IMG/VR virus record: IMGVR_UViG_3300048573_000410
Span: 1-42,049 of that record
Strand: one strand, 5' to 3'
Origin: a virus
Length of the DNA stretch: 42,049 bases
Shown: piece after piece, positions 30,043-37,578 of the stretch
How the letters are laid out: each line of letters opens with the position of its first letter
How positions within the stretch are numbered: position 1 is the stretch's first letter
Made by a program: the position numbers and the translations under genes
Notes under the pieces: generated by a model
Databases searched by the model: none
The model's input: the letters and a program-made list of their open reading frames with translations, nothing else
Told to the model about the DNA's origin: nothing

Positions 30043-30762
30043 TTATTCGTTGTACCAGATTTCTACATCCATGTTTGGCGCACCACCGACAAAGGTTAAC
30101 GTAGAACCACTTACAGTGTAGTTATCTGTTGTTGGTGTCATTTTTAATCCGCCAATGTAAATGCCAATGTCGGTTGCAGTGCTTGGAACGGTCGCAGGCA
30201 GTGCTAATGTAGCAGTTACTTGATTTTTAACATGTGTTTTATAGGTCCATTGTTTTGGGAGCGTCACCGATGCGCTGCCAGTCAATGAAATTATTTTCCC
30301 CGAAATGCTCATGGTTTGAAACATATTTGCTGCATTGACTACATAAGGCGAAGCGGTTGTACCCGCTCCTGTCAACGTAATATTCGTTCCAGCATTTAAT
30401 TTTGTTTCAGATCCGTCAGGCGCACTGGCGGTAGGCAGAGTGACAGAGCCGCCACCATTTGATAGCGAGACAGTATTTCCCGAAATGCTTAAGGCTTGAA
30501 TTTCATTAGTCACGCTTGGATCCGATGCAGCGATTACACCCGCACCAGAAATGCTGATGCCTGAACCAGCTGAAAATAGTGAAATGGGATCAACCGCTTC
30601 AATTTTCTTGCGACCATTCGCCCAGCTTGTTGCACTTACTCGAAAAATGAAGCCTGATGTGGCTGCATTTGCATCGAGCGTATTGAAAATATTGGTCGTT
30701 GTTTGGGCTTTTAGGCTTAATGAAAAGACTGCTAATAGTCCGAGTAATAATACTTTTTTCAT
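30043..30762 (-). CDS. Tail fibre-like protein with signal peptide
   Basis: A 239-residue protein. Signal peptide MKKVLLLGLLAVFSLSLKAQ (1-20), then fibre-type sequence: NAATSGFIFRVSATSWANGRKKIEAVDPISLF, two related beta repeats (QALSISGNTVSLSNGGGSVTLP and QTMSISGKIISLTGSASVTLP) and a C-terminal knob-like domain ending GAPNMDVEIWYNE. This shape is common for Bacteroidota phage fibres and related virion proteins. The leader has AACCCCAAAAG 14 bases before the ATG. It follows the 646-residue tail gene by 19 bases and ends at the repeat-built hairpin. Confidence 0.7.
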   Translation of the reverse strand: MKKVLLLGLLAVFSLSLKAQTTTNIFNTLDANAATSGFIFRVSATSWANGRKKIEAVDPISLFSAGSGISISGAGVIAASDPSVTNEIQALSISGNTVSLSNGGGSVTLPTASAPDGSETKLNAGTNITLTGAGTTASPYVVNAANMFQTMSISGKIISLTGSASVTLPKQWTYKTHVKNQVTATLALPATVPSTATDIGIYIGGLKMTPTTDNYTVSGSTLTFVGGAPNMDVEIWYNE

Positions 30763-30776
30763 GAAAAAAAACTTTT

Positions 30777-30780
30777 GGGG
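30777..30780 (-). promoter_or_regulatory. AACCCCAAAA leader element
   Basis: Minus strand reads TAAACCCCAAAAG, with the C run 14 bases before the fibre ATG at 30762. Confidence 0.45.
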
Positions 30781-30781
30781 T

Positions 30782-32722
30782 TTAGTAAAATATTCGAATA
30801 TCTTCCATATTAAGAGGGATAGTAAAAATGATTTGATTCAAATTATCAATGATAAAATCATCAATTTCAAATATTTCGACATTACCTCGGTAAACTCTCA
30901 TGCGTAATCTATCATTTGCGGTGGTGGCACTAATGTCGGCTATTAGTATGCTTCCACTTGTAATGTTCAATGCTTTTGCAAATCGTAATGGGCCATATTT
31001 GATGTTGATAGCCAATGAGCCACCACCGCTCAAATAAACATTTTCGTTGTCGGTTATGCGGTAGATGCCTTCATTGAGCGTTCCTTGAGCTTGTAGCGCA
31101 TCAAATTCCGCTTGTGTCATCTCAAAAATCAACAACCCTGATTGAATGCCCCCTAAATTATTGACCAATCCATTTGGAAAGGCGGGTGGTTCGGCAGGGT
31201 TTGCCATTGATTTTGTAACCGCATCCGTTTCAAAATTAGACTCTTGGATAATTGGGATACAAACAAATTCCCATGTGTATAGATATTCGCCCGTTTCACT
31301 CACCAGTTCATCTTTTGAACGGCTGTCCGCTATTTGAAGCGCAAAATAGTTTGTATCCGTAACGTCATAAAGGACATTTGAAGCAAGCACTTCTGAATAG
31401 GCTTCTTTTTCTGATGCACTCAAGTAACCCGTGCGATAGGTATATTTATGCTGAACATTGTCTTTAAGTCGTTTATTGACAATTGTTTGGCTGCCCCCCT
31501 CAGTATTTCTGATGATTTGATACGCTTCAGCACTGATGGCAATGGTATGAGAAAAATTACCTCTGCATGTTATTGTTTCGGGTAATCCAAAGGCATTGAG
31601 GTAAGCCAATTGCCGAAAACGATAAAAAAAACGGTCGTGTATGTAAGTGCGAAGCGGTGACACTGGCACATTGCCTTTAAAAATTTGAACGGTGTAATGC
31701 GTTGTTTGCGCGTGTAAAACCAACGCCGCAGGTGAGACTGAAAAAGTTACACATAGCCCGTTGACGGCGGTGACGTACTGTTTTTCAAAATAGTCTGATA
31801 GACCCGCTTTCCAGCGTCTTACCTTTAAATATACTTCACCGTCACCGGCATAACAAAACCACGAAAGCCATTCTTTTGACTGAAAAGCAACGCTTTTTTG
31901 ATTGGGTTGATAGGTCAAAAAGCTGTTTGAGTTACCAAGGGAATTAAAAAAGTCTTGAACCAAAAAACGACGATTTGAATATCCACCAATCATAAGGAAT
32001 CTAACAGCATCATAAGTCTTGACAAAACGACAATAGTATCTTCTGATGTTGTTGGATACTATGGCATCATCAATTGGATAGTGCGCAAATGGGTTTTCTA
32101 AAAGCGTCGTTAAGCATTCACTTTGTAACACATCTGAAATGTTTAAGGCTATTTTGGCGTTGTCATCAGCTACCAATTCACCTTTAAATGCTTCTGCAAA
32201 AACATTTGTATTGTATCTTTTCTCAAAAAACACGGCATAAGTAGCCCCCTCAGTATCAGCACTCATGAAAGGCGTAAAAGACTTTGTAAAAGCTTTTTGG
32301 GGGTTAAAAATCCATTCAATGGTGTAATTATCCGATACTATCAATTGAGCATGGATACCTAAATTGTCTTGATAACAAAATATGTAAGGATTTAGACGAT
32401 AATGAGCGTTGATGGAATCAATGATATGTTGCATCTCATCCTGATCAATGTTTGCAAAATTGACCTGAATTTCATTGGTGTTGGTGGGCGCCGTTGAAAT
32501 CAATTGAAACTGAACCAAGGCAACCAATTGATTGTCTTCGTCGGTGATGCTGATGGCAACCACGTCGCCGTCTTGAAAAGCATCATTATTATATTTAAAA
32601 ACGGAATCTGCCAATTTTGAAACCAAGGGAACGCCCAGTTCATCCCGCAGTGTCAGTTTATAGACAACGGGATTGTTAGAGAAACTCAAATTTCTGGGAG
32701 AATTATCAATGCTTACCGTCAT
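30782..32722 (-). CDS. Tail-tip structural protein
   Basis: A 646-residue protein, the second gene after promoter P5. The N-terminal 450 residues are a beta-rich virion-type domain (PVVYKLTLRDELGVPLVSK..., GDVVAISITDEDNQLVALVQFQL). The C-terminal 120 residues (LLIFEMTQAEFDALQAQGTLNEGIYRITDNENVYL) match the hinge to a fibre-like end seen in Bacteroidota phage tail proteins. It overlaps the 178-residue gene by four bases (ATGA). It likely sits at the tail tip together with the 608-residue protein. Two dispersed repeat copies fall inside, read as NTEGGS and DTEGAT. Confidence 0.6.
   Translation of the reverse strand: MTVSIDNSPRNLSFSNNPVVYKLTLRDELGVPLVSKLADSVFKYNNDAFQDGDVVAISITDEDNQLVALVQFQLISTAPTNTNEIQVNFANIDQDEMQHIIDSINAHYRLNPYIFCYQDNLGIHAQLIVSDNYTIEWIFNPQKAFTKSFTPFMSADTEGATYAVFFEKRYNTNVFAEAFKGELVADDNAKIALNISDVLQSECLTTLLENPFAHYPIDDAIVSNNIRRYYCRFVKTYDAVRFLMIGGYSNRRFLVQDFFNSLGNSNSFLTYQPNQKSVAFQSKEWLSWFCYAGDGEVYLKVRRWKAGLSDYFEKQYVTAVNGLCVTFSVSPAALVLHAQTTHYTVQIFKGNVPVSPLRTYIHDRFFYRFRQLAYLNAFGLPETITCRGNFSHTIAISAEAYQIIRNTEGGSQTIVNKRLKDNVQHKYTYRTGYLSASEKEAYSEVLASNVLYDVTDTNYFALQIADSRSKDELVSETGEYLYTWEFVCIPIIQESNFETDAVTKSMANPAEPPAFPNGLVNNLGGIQSGLLIFEMTQAEFDALQAQGTLNEGIYRITDNENVYLSGGGSLAINIKYGPLRFAKALNITSGSILIADISATTANDRLRMRVYRGNVEIFEIDDFIIDNLNQIIFTIPLNMEDIRIFY
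31495..31504 (-). repeat. Dispersed repeat ACTGAGGGGG
   Basis: Exact ten-base copy (six G in total) in the strand of the tail gene, read as NTEGG. Confidence 0.85.
32245..32254 (-). repeat. Dispersed repeat ACTGAGGGGG
   Basis: Exact ten-base copy in the same gene, read as DTEGA. Confidence 0.85.
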
Positions 32723-33255
32723 TTGTCGAGCCAGCCAGTTTGATTAACTAAATCGCAGATATCCTCAATGAACTCCACTTTAAATTGAAAAGTCGTGACG
32801 ATGCCTATCCAAAAACCGTCGCCTTTGAAAAGCGAGGTTTCACACAAAAATTGACCGTAACTGATGCGATTGAGTGAGGATTGAAAAAGACTCAAACGGT
32901 CACGAGAATCCATGACCATGCGGGCGATGACCTCTTGAGTGATTTTGAGGCACTCATCTTTTGCTTTTTGAACTTCTGCATCCGTCAGTTCTGGAATTCT
33001 TTTAGTGATGGTAAATCCGGTGTCGACATGCGCCAGTAACCCTTGGCTCTCATCTCCTTCGGGCTTGATGGATGAATCTATCAGGCGCAAGCTGTATCCC
33101 GAAGGCTTCAAGGCATTGCGAAAAACACCGTCCAAAAGGTCAGCATAATTATCAACGGCATAACCAACTTTACCTGGCTTATCCTCATGACGTATATCAG
33201 GATGATTGACCGCAATAGATTTGAAATAATCAGCGATGTGGCGATGGATGTACAT
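32719..33255 (-). CDS. Tail protein, possible tail terminator or tip adaptor
   Basis: A 178-residue protein, first leftward gene from promoter P5. N-terminus MYIHRHIADYFKSIAVNHPDIRH, middle strands (SGYSLRLIDSSIKPEGDESQGLLAHVDTGFTITKRI), then helices (KDECLKITQEVIARMVMDSRDRL) and beta end (FWIGIVTTFQFKVEFIEDICDL). No family is recognised; size and place before the tail-tip genes fit a small tail accessory protein. The ATG is five bases past the -7 box, so the mRNA is likely leaderless. Confidence 0.6.
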   Translation of the reverse strand: MYIHRHIADYFKSIAVNHPDIRHEDKPGKVGYAVDNYADLLDGVFRNALKPSGYSLRLIDSSIKPEGDESQGLLAHVDTGFTITKRIPELTDAEVQKAKDECLKITQEVIARMVMDSRDRLSLFQSSLNRISYGQFLCETSLFKGDGFWIGIVTTFQFKVEFIEDICDLVNQTGWLDK

Positions 33256-33260
33256 GGGGG

Positions 33261-33296
33261 CGAAAGTACCCCCTCAGTATTTTGAGCGAAAGGACA
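33261..33296 (-). promoter_or_regulatory. Late promoter P5 (leftward tail operon)
   Basis: TGTCCTTT (33289-33296), 20 bases, TACTTTCG (33261-33268). The -7 box has one change from TAnnTTTG. The spacer carries ACTGAGGGGG (33269-33278). The ATG at 33255 follows after five bases. It is back-to-back with P6. Confidence 0.8.
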
Positions 33297-33310
33297 TTTC
33301 ATTTATGAAA

Positions 33311-33346
33311 AGTCCTTTCTGGTGGTAGTTGTGAACGTGAATTTTG
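33311..33346 (+). promoter_or_regulatory. Late promoter P6 (tape measure operon)
   Basis: AGTCCTTT (33311-33318), 20 bases, GAATTTTG (33339-33346). It is the divergent partner of P5, with the two upstream boxes only 14 bases apart, so one activator complex could serve both. The tape measure ATG is 39 bases past the -7 box, with AATCCCCAAT eight bases before it. Confidence 0.75.
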
Positions 33347-33385
33347 GGGCATTATCAACCAAAAGGTTAAAATCCCCAATAGATT

Positions 33386-36300
33386 ATGGCTGAAAGAGTA
33401 GAGCAACGCTCCGTATCCGTCAGGATTGACGGTAAAGAAATTGAAAGCACCCTTAAAAGTATCAGCCGTGAAATGGGTCGGCTTAAAGATGAAACGGCAC
33501 GGGCTGCGGAGGGAACAGATGCCTACGTCAATCGAGCTCTTTCATTAGCCCAAGCCGACGAAGCCGCAAAAAAAAACCGAGCGAGTATAAAAGCAATTGC
33601 CGACATCTGGGAACGCATGCCCGAAGATGTAAAAGCGAGCGTGCTGGAGCAACAAAAAGATTTACAAAAACTTCGACAAACCTACATTGACCTCGTAAAA
33701 GCGGGGCAAAAAGTGGATAGCATCAACATGAAGATGCTCGCCAAAGATATTGAAAAAGCAGAAGCTCGTATCGCTTCTACCGTTACAGCTTTTTCTAATT
33801 TGGATAAAACAGCCACTAATAATATTGAACATGTTAAAAAACGCTTTTCTGAACTCAATAAAGAGTTAGATAAAGCAACTATTAACTCTCAAGAATATTA
33901 TGAAAAAATTAAGGAGTACAAAAACTTAGAAAAAGTTCTTGAAGATCATAAGAAAAGTATTACGGGGATTACCAAAGCGTGGCATGAGCAAATACCAGGA
34001 ATTAATGGTGTAATTGCAGCAGCGGCTGGAATGTTCGCTGTTGACCAAATTGTTGCATATGGGCGTGAACTATATAAAACAGGGGTAGAATTAGATAATA
34101 TTGCTCGAAAAAGTACAGTTGTCCTTAAAGAACAATTGAGTTTTGTAAGTGAAGAAGCCCGAAAAAATGCAACTGATATTGGTTTAGCCAGAGAGCAATA
34201 TGTTGGTTTAAGTACAGATGTAACTGCCTTTTTGCAATCGCAAAAATTTAGCCGGGAAGAAGCCGCTAAAATGAGTACCGAGGTAGTAAATCTTTCTGGT
34301 GTTTTATCACAGTTTTCTGGTGGGGGTGTTGAAAAAACACATGAAGCCTTGGAAGCTATCAAAGGGGCATTTGCGGAAGATGTTGAACAACTCGCCAAAT
34401 TCAACATTGCTATATCAGAAAATGTAGTGCAAGCAAAAATGATGGAGTTAGGGCTTGACAAAATGAATGCCGCTGCCCAGCAACATGGCAGAGCTATGAT
34501 TATTCTAAAAATGATAACAGATGGAGCAGCTGCACAAAATGAAGCTTTTACAGGTAGTGCGGATGGAATGGTCAGAAGTCAAGCACGCATTGATGCCATG
34601 TTGGCAAATATTACTAATAATTTAGCTAAATTTTTTATTCCACTTTTTGAAAAATTATTGAATGTAGTTGCACCTGTTGCTGATTGGTTGGGTGAAGTAT
34701 CTGGTGCAATGGCAGGTATGGTAAATCCAAGTAAAGCTGCAAGTGATGCTTTTTTTGAGCAAAAAAACAAAGTAGGAGAACTTGAGAAGTCTTTGCCAAA
34801 ATTACTTGAAAAATATGAACATTTAACTGAAAAGAGTAAAAAAGTAGGTGGTGAAACCAAGTTAAATAAAAAAGAACAGGAAGAACTTAAAAAAGCAATT
34901 CAAGGAATAGGTGAAATTGTTCCTACATCAATTATAGAAATAGATAGATATGGTAAAGCTTTAAAAATTAATGCCAGTGCAGCTGAAGAGTTTTTAGTTG
35001 CTCAAAGAAAAATATTAAAATTAGATAATGCTGATGCCATAACAAAAACAAGTTCAAGACTTGATTATTTGGAAGGAGAAGAAGTGCGAATTAGAGAACA
35101 GATAGAAAAAATTAATAAAGGAATAATTGTAGGTACAAGTGGTTTTTTTGGTAAAAACTATCTTAAAGATACTGATGCTAAAATAGAAGCTGTTACAGAA
35201 TTACAAAATAAGTTAGGTAAAGTTACTCAAGAATGGGATACTCTATATTATAAAAGACAGCAATTGAGAGGAGAACCATTGGATGATATTAAGGCACCAG
35301 ATACACCAGATATGTCAGGTGTGTCCATATATGATCAAAACGAAGCCAAAAAGCGAGAGGCCGAAATTCAGAAAGATTTAGAGAAATTAAGAGAAGCCCG
35401 TGAGCGACATGAAGCTGATGTTACTCGAAATCTTTTAGACAATGAAGCAGCACGAGCTGAAGCCATTAGAGCAAAATATCGAGAAGATATACAATTAGCT
35501 GAAACACTTGAAAAGCAAAAAGGTAAAATTGGCGAGGAAGCATATCAACTAAAACTTGCCTTAGAAAAACAAAGAGGCATTGAAATTAGAGATATTTATA
35601 CAGATGTTCTGAAAAAACAGTTAGATGATATTGAAAAGTTTTTGGATGACGGGAATCTAAAACGGTTAACTGCAAATGAAAAGGAGATACAAGGTATTTA
35701 CAGTAAATACGATAAACAAATTGCAGTCGCCCAACGCATTGAAAATGACCTACTAAACACCACCGAAGCCCAGCGCGCCACAGCTCATACGCAGAAACTC
35801 GCTCTGATGGCAACCCGTGAACGTGAAATAGAGGCTTTTCAAGAAACCAAAAGACTTGAAAAAGATTTCAAAGCAGCAGAACAAACTATTAAGGATTTAG
35901 AAGCTACTAAAAAGTTTTTTGAAGAAGTAAAACGTATTGAAGATGAATATAATCAATATGTAGCTGACACAAATGCTGGATTAAAACCTGTAAAATCAGT
36001 TGAAGGCTCATTTGAAGAATTAGAACTTTTCAAAATACAGATTCAATCAAAAGCAGATGCTGAGATTGAACAGGAAAGACTTAAATTAGAAAAATTACTT
36101 GCAGCCAATCAAGGGTATGAAGAGCGTTTGGATGCCATTAGAAAAGCATTTGATGTTAAAAAGAAAAATATTCAAGACGTAGCTGATGCTGATAAAACTA
36201 AAAAAGAGCAAGAGTTTGTCAATAAAACAATTCAAAATTACAATGCACTTGCCAATGCTGTTGGTAATGCTTTTACAGCTTTAGGAGACATTATTGGTGC

Positions 36301-36982
36301 TGAAACGGAAGAAGCAGCAGCTTTACAAAAAGTAGCTGCATTGGCAAAGATTGTTTTTGATACTGCACAGGCTATTTCGGGTGTTGTTGCAGCAGCAGCA
36401 AGCACCTCTATAACACCAATTGACCTTGCAATTAAGGTGGCATCAGGTGTAGCTGTTGTTTTAGCAAACATAGCTATGGCAAAAGAGGTATTGAGCACTG
36501 CACCAAAAGTTAAAGCTAAAGCTGATGGAGGAACTATTGGTGTTGTGGGCAATCAAGATGGGCAGTATTATGATGCTTTTATGGGTGGTGAAGCTAAAAC
36601 AGGCATGGTTACAAGACCCAATGTTTTTTTAGCGGGAGAAAAAGGAGAAGAATATGTTATCGCAAATCCTGAACTCAAAATACCAGAGGTAGCAAACTTT
36701 TTGCCCGTCATCGAGGCACATCGCCAAAGGCGTAAAAGTGGAACTACTCGACAATTTGAAGATGGTGGAAACGTGGGCAGTGCGAGCAATAATCAAAATA
36801 TTCCTTCGGGAGCTCCAGTTTCTCCCTCAAATACTGAGGGGGTGTTCATCGCTGTAGCGGAAAAAATGATGGCTGTTTTAGAAAAAATGGAAAGTGCTTT
36901 TGATAAAGGCGTAGTGTTTACCTGGGAAGATTTAGTAGAGTTTGGCAAACGACAAAATACTTTGAACCACATTAAGAAATAA
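33386..36982 (+). CDS. Tape measure protein
   Basis: A 1198-residue protein, the longest gene, which sets tail length and assists DNA entry. It is mostly alpha-helical. Coiled coil spans about 10-195. A hydrophobic segment lies near 208-229 (INGVIAAAAGMFAVDQIVAYG), then a TMP domain (ATDIGLAREQYVGLSTDVTAFLQ...FTGSADGMVRSQARIDAMLANITNNLAKFFIPLFEKLLNV). Further coiled coils run 640-970, and a hydrophobic stretch about 985-1040 holds IVFDTAQAISGVVAAAAS. It is transcribed away from the other tail genes. Parts (33400-33790 and 35700-35830) have different codon use from the AT-rich remainder, which suggests mosaic exchange. Confidence 0.9.
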   Translation: MAERVEQRSVSVRIDGKEIESTLKSISREMGRLKDETARAAEGTDAYVNRALSLAQADEAAKKNRASIKAIADIWERMPEDVKASVLEQQKDLQKLRQTYIDLVKAGQKVDSINMKMLAKDIEKAEARIASTVTAFSNLDKTATNNIEHVKKRFSELNKELDKATINSQEYYEKIKEYKNLEKVLEDHKKSITGITKAWHEQIPGINGVIAAAAGMFAVDQIVAYGRELYKTGVELDNIARKSTVVLKEQLSFVSEEARKNATDIGLAREQYVGLSTDVTAFLQSQKFSREEAAKMSTEVVNLSGVLSQFSGGGVEKTHEALEAIKGAFAEDVEQLAKFNIAISENVVQAKMMELGLDKMNAAAQQHGRAMIILKMITDGAAAQNEAFTGSADGMVRSQARIDAMLANITNNLAKFFIPLFEKLLNVVAPVADWLGEVSGAMAGMVNPSKAASDAFFEQKNKVGELEKSLPKLLEKYEHLTEKSKKVGGETKLNKKEQEELKKAIQGIGEIVPTSIIEIDRYGKALKINASAAEEFLVAQRKILKLDNADAITKTSSRLDYLEGEEVRIREQIEKINKGIIVGTSGFFGKNYLKDTDAKIEAVTELQNKLGKVTQEWDTLYYKRQQLRGEPLDDIKAPDTPDMSGVSIYDQNEAKKREAEIQKDLEKLREARERHEADVTRNLLDNEAARAEAIRAKYREDIQLAETLEKQKGKIGEEAYQLKLALEKQRGIEIRDIYTDVLKKQLDDIEKFLDDGNLKRLTANEKEIQGIYSKYDKQIAVAQRIENDLLNTTEAQRATAHTQKLALMATREREIEAFQETKRLEKDFKAAEQTIKDLEATKKFFEEVKRIEDEYNQYVADTNAGLKPVKSVEGSFEELELFKIQIQSKADAEIEQERLKLEKLLAANQGYEERLDAIRKAFDVKKKNIQDVADADKTKKEQEFVNKTIQNYNALANAVGNAFTALGDIIGAETEEAAALQKVAALAKIVFDTAQAISGVVAAAASTSITPIDLAIKVASGVAVVLANIAMAKEVLSTAPKVKAKADGGTIGVVGNQDGQYYDAFMGGEAKTGMVTRPNVFLAGEKGEEYVIANPELKIPEVANFLPVIEAHRQRRKSGTTRQFEDGGNVGSASNNQNIPSGAPVSPSNTEGVFIAVAEKMMAVLEKMESAFDKGVVFTWEDLVEFGKRQNTLNHIKK
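36833..36842 (+). repeat. Dispersed repeat ACTGAGGGGG
   Basis: Exact ten-base copy near the end of the tape measure gene, read as NTEGV. Confidence 0.85.
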
Positions 36983-37016
36983 TTTTATACATTCACCTCA
37001 AAAAAAAGGAAAAGTA

Positions 37017-37091
37017 ATGGAAAATCTAAAACACCCTAAAACCCAAAATGGTAATGGCACGAGCGATGGCGGTTACATTTGGGTTGGTTAA
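37017..37091 (+). CDS. Tiny peptide ending GGYIWVG
   Basis: A 24-residue frame (starts MENLKHPKTQNG, ends SDGGYIWVG) between tape measure and its terminator, preceded by AAAAGGAAAAGTA, one of few purine-rich starts here. The Gly/Asn-rich body and aromatic tail look non-random, but it is very short. A hairpin of AACCCAAAATG / CATTTGGGTT spans the frame and could be the real reason for its conservation. Confidence 0.35.
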   Translation: MENLKHPKTQNGNGTSDGGYIWVG

Positions 37092-37094
37092 AAA

Positions 37095-37130
37095 ATAAGC
37101 CCCCTCAGTCACCAAACTGAAGGGGCTTAT
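37095..37130 (+). terminator. Tape measure operon terminator, contains a repeat copy
   Basis: ATAAGCCCCCTCAGT pairs with ACTGAAGGGGCTTAT around a six-base loop, with one mismatch, followed by CTTTT. The left arm contains the dispersed repeat as its reverse complement (37100-37109); the right arm is a degenerate copy. Confidence 0.85.
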
Positions 37131-37139
37131 CTTTTCAAT

Positions 37140-37175
37140 TGTCCTTTCAAACAATTGTTCAATACCCCAAATTTG
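37140..37175 (+). promoter_or_regulatory. Late promoter P7 (packaging operon)
   Basis: TGTCCTTT (37140-37147), 20 bases, CAAATTTG (37168-37175), then four bases and the ATG at 37180. It follows the tape measure terminator and would drive the ART-like gene and the terminase genes. Confidence 0.85.
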
Positions 37176-37179
37176 AGCT

Positions 37180-37578
37180 ATGATTGTTTTTCATGGTACA
37201 CAACTGGATATTTTGGATTTGGACAACAACCGTTCAAGATATGGTAAATCTTTGATTTTTGCCACCAATTCGCTTCAAATCGCCAGCATGTTTGGAAGGC
37301 AGCGTGCTTATGATTGGGGAAAATTAAGTCATAACATCTTCAATTTAGATATTGGCAATTTAGAAAAAACGGATTTATTCATTGAATACGAGGGTAAAAA
37401 TACTTATTCAAGTGATTTTAAGAAGTTGGTTCAGGATATGATTAAAACGGATGCCGGAATCATTAAAATCAAAAATGTGGTTGATTATCCGAGTCGAATT
37501 TTTAGGCATTATGAATTATCAGACACATACATCATTACAGATTTTTCAAGAATAAAGTCAATTGAGAGACGTGGATAG
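37180..37578 (+). CDS. ADP-ribosyltransferase-like protein
   Basis: A 132-residue protein. Residues 3-7 VFHGT, a later SLIFATNSLQIASMFG (about 25-39) and a beta-rich remainder (NIFNLDIGNLEKTDLFIEYEG, GIIKIKNVVDYPS, DTYIITDFSRIKSIE) resemble small ART-fold proteins with HGT, then a strand with S/T, then a helix A..F. The third catalytic residue is not obvious. If active it would modify a host protein or be a virion effector. It is the first gene of promoter P7, leaderless, and lies before the terminase genes. Confidence 0.5.
   Translation: MIVFHGTQLDILDLDNNRSRYGKSLIFATNSLQIASMFGRQRAYDWGKLSHNIFNLDIGNLEKTDLFIEYEGKNTYSSDFKKLVQDMIKTDAGIIKIKNVVDYPSRIFRHYELSDTYIITDFSRIKSIERRG

Noticed and set aside
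31350-31380. TGTCCTTT box on the minus strand inside the 646-residue tail gene
   Set aside because: No TAnnTTTG box at the 20-base spacing (TATTTTGC is out of register), and it is within a gene.
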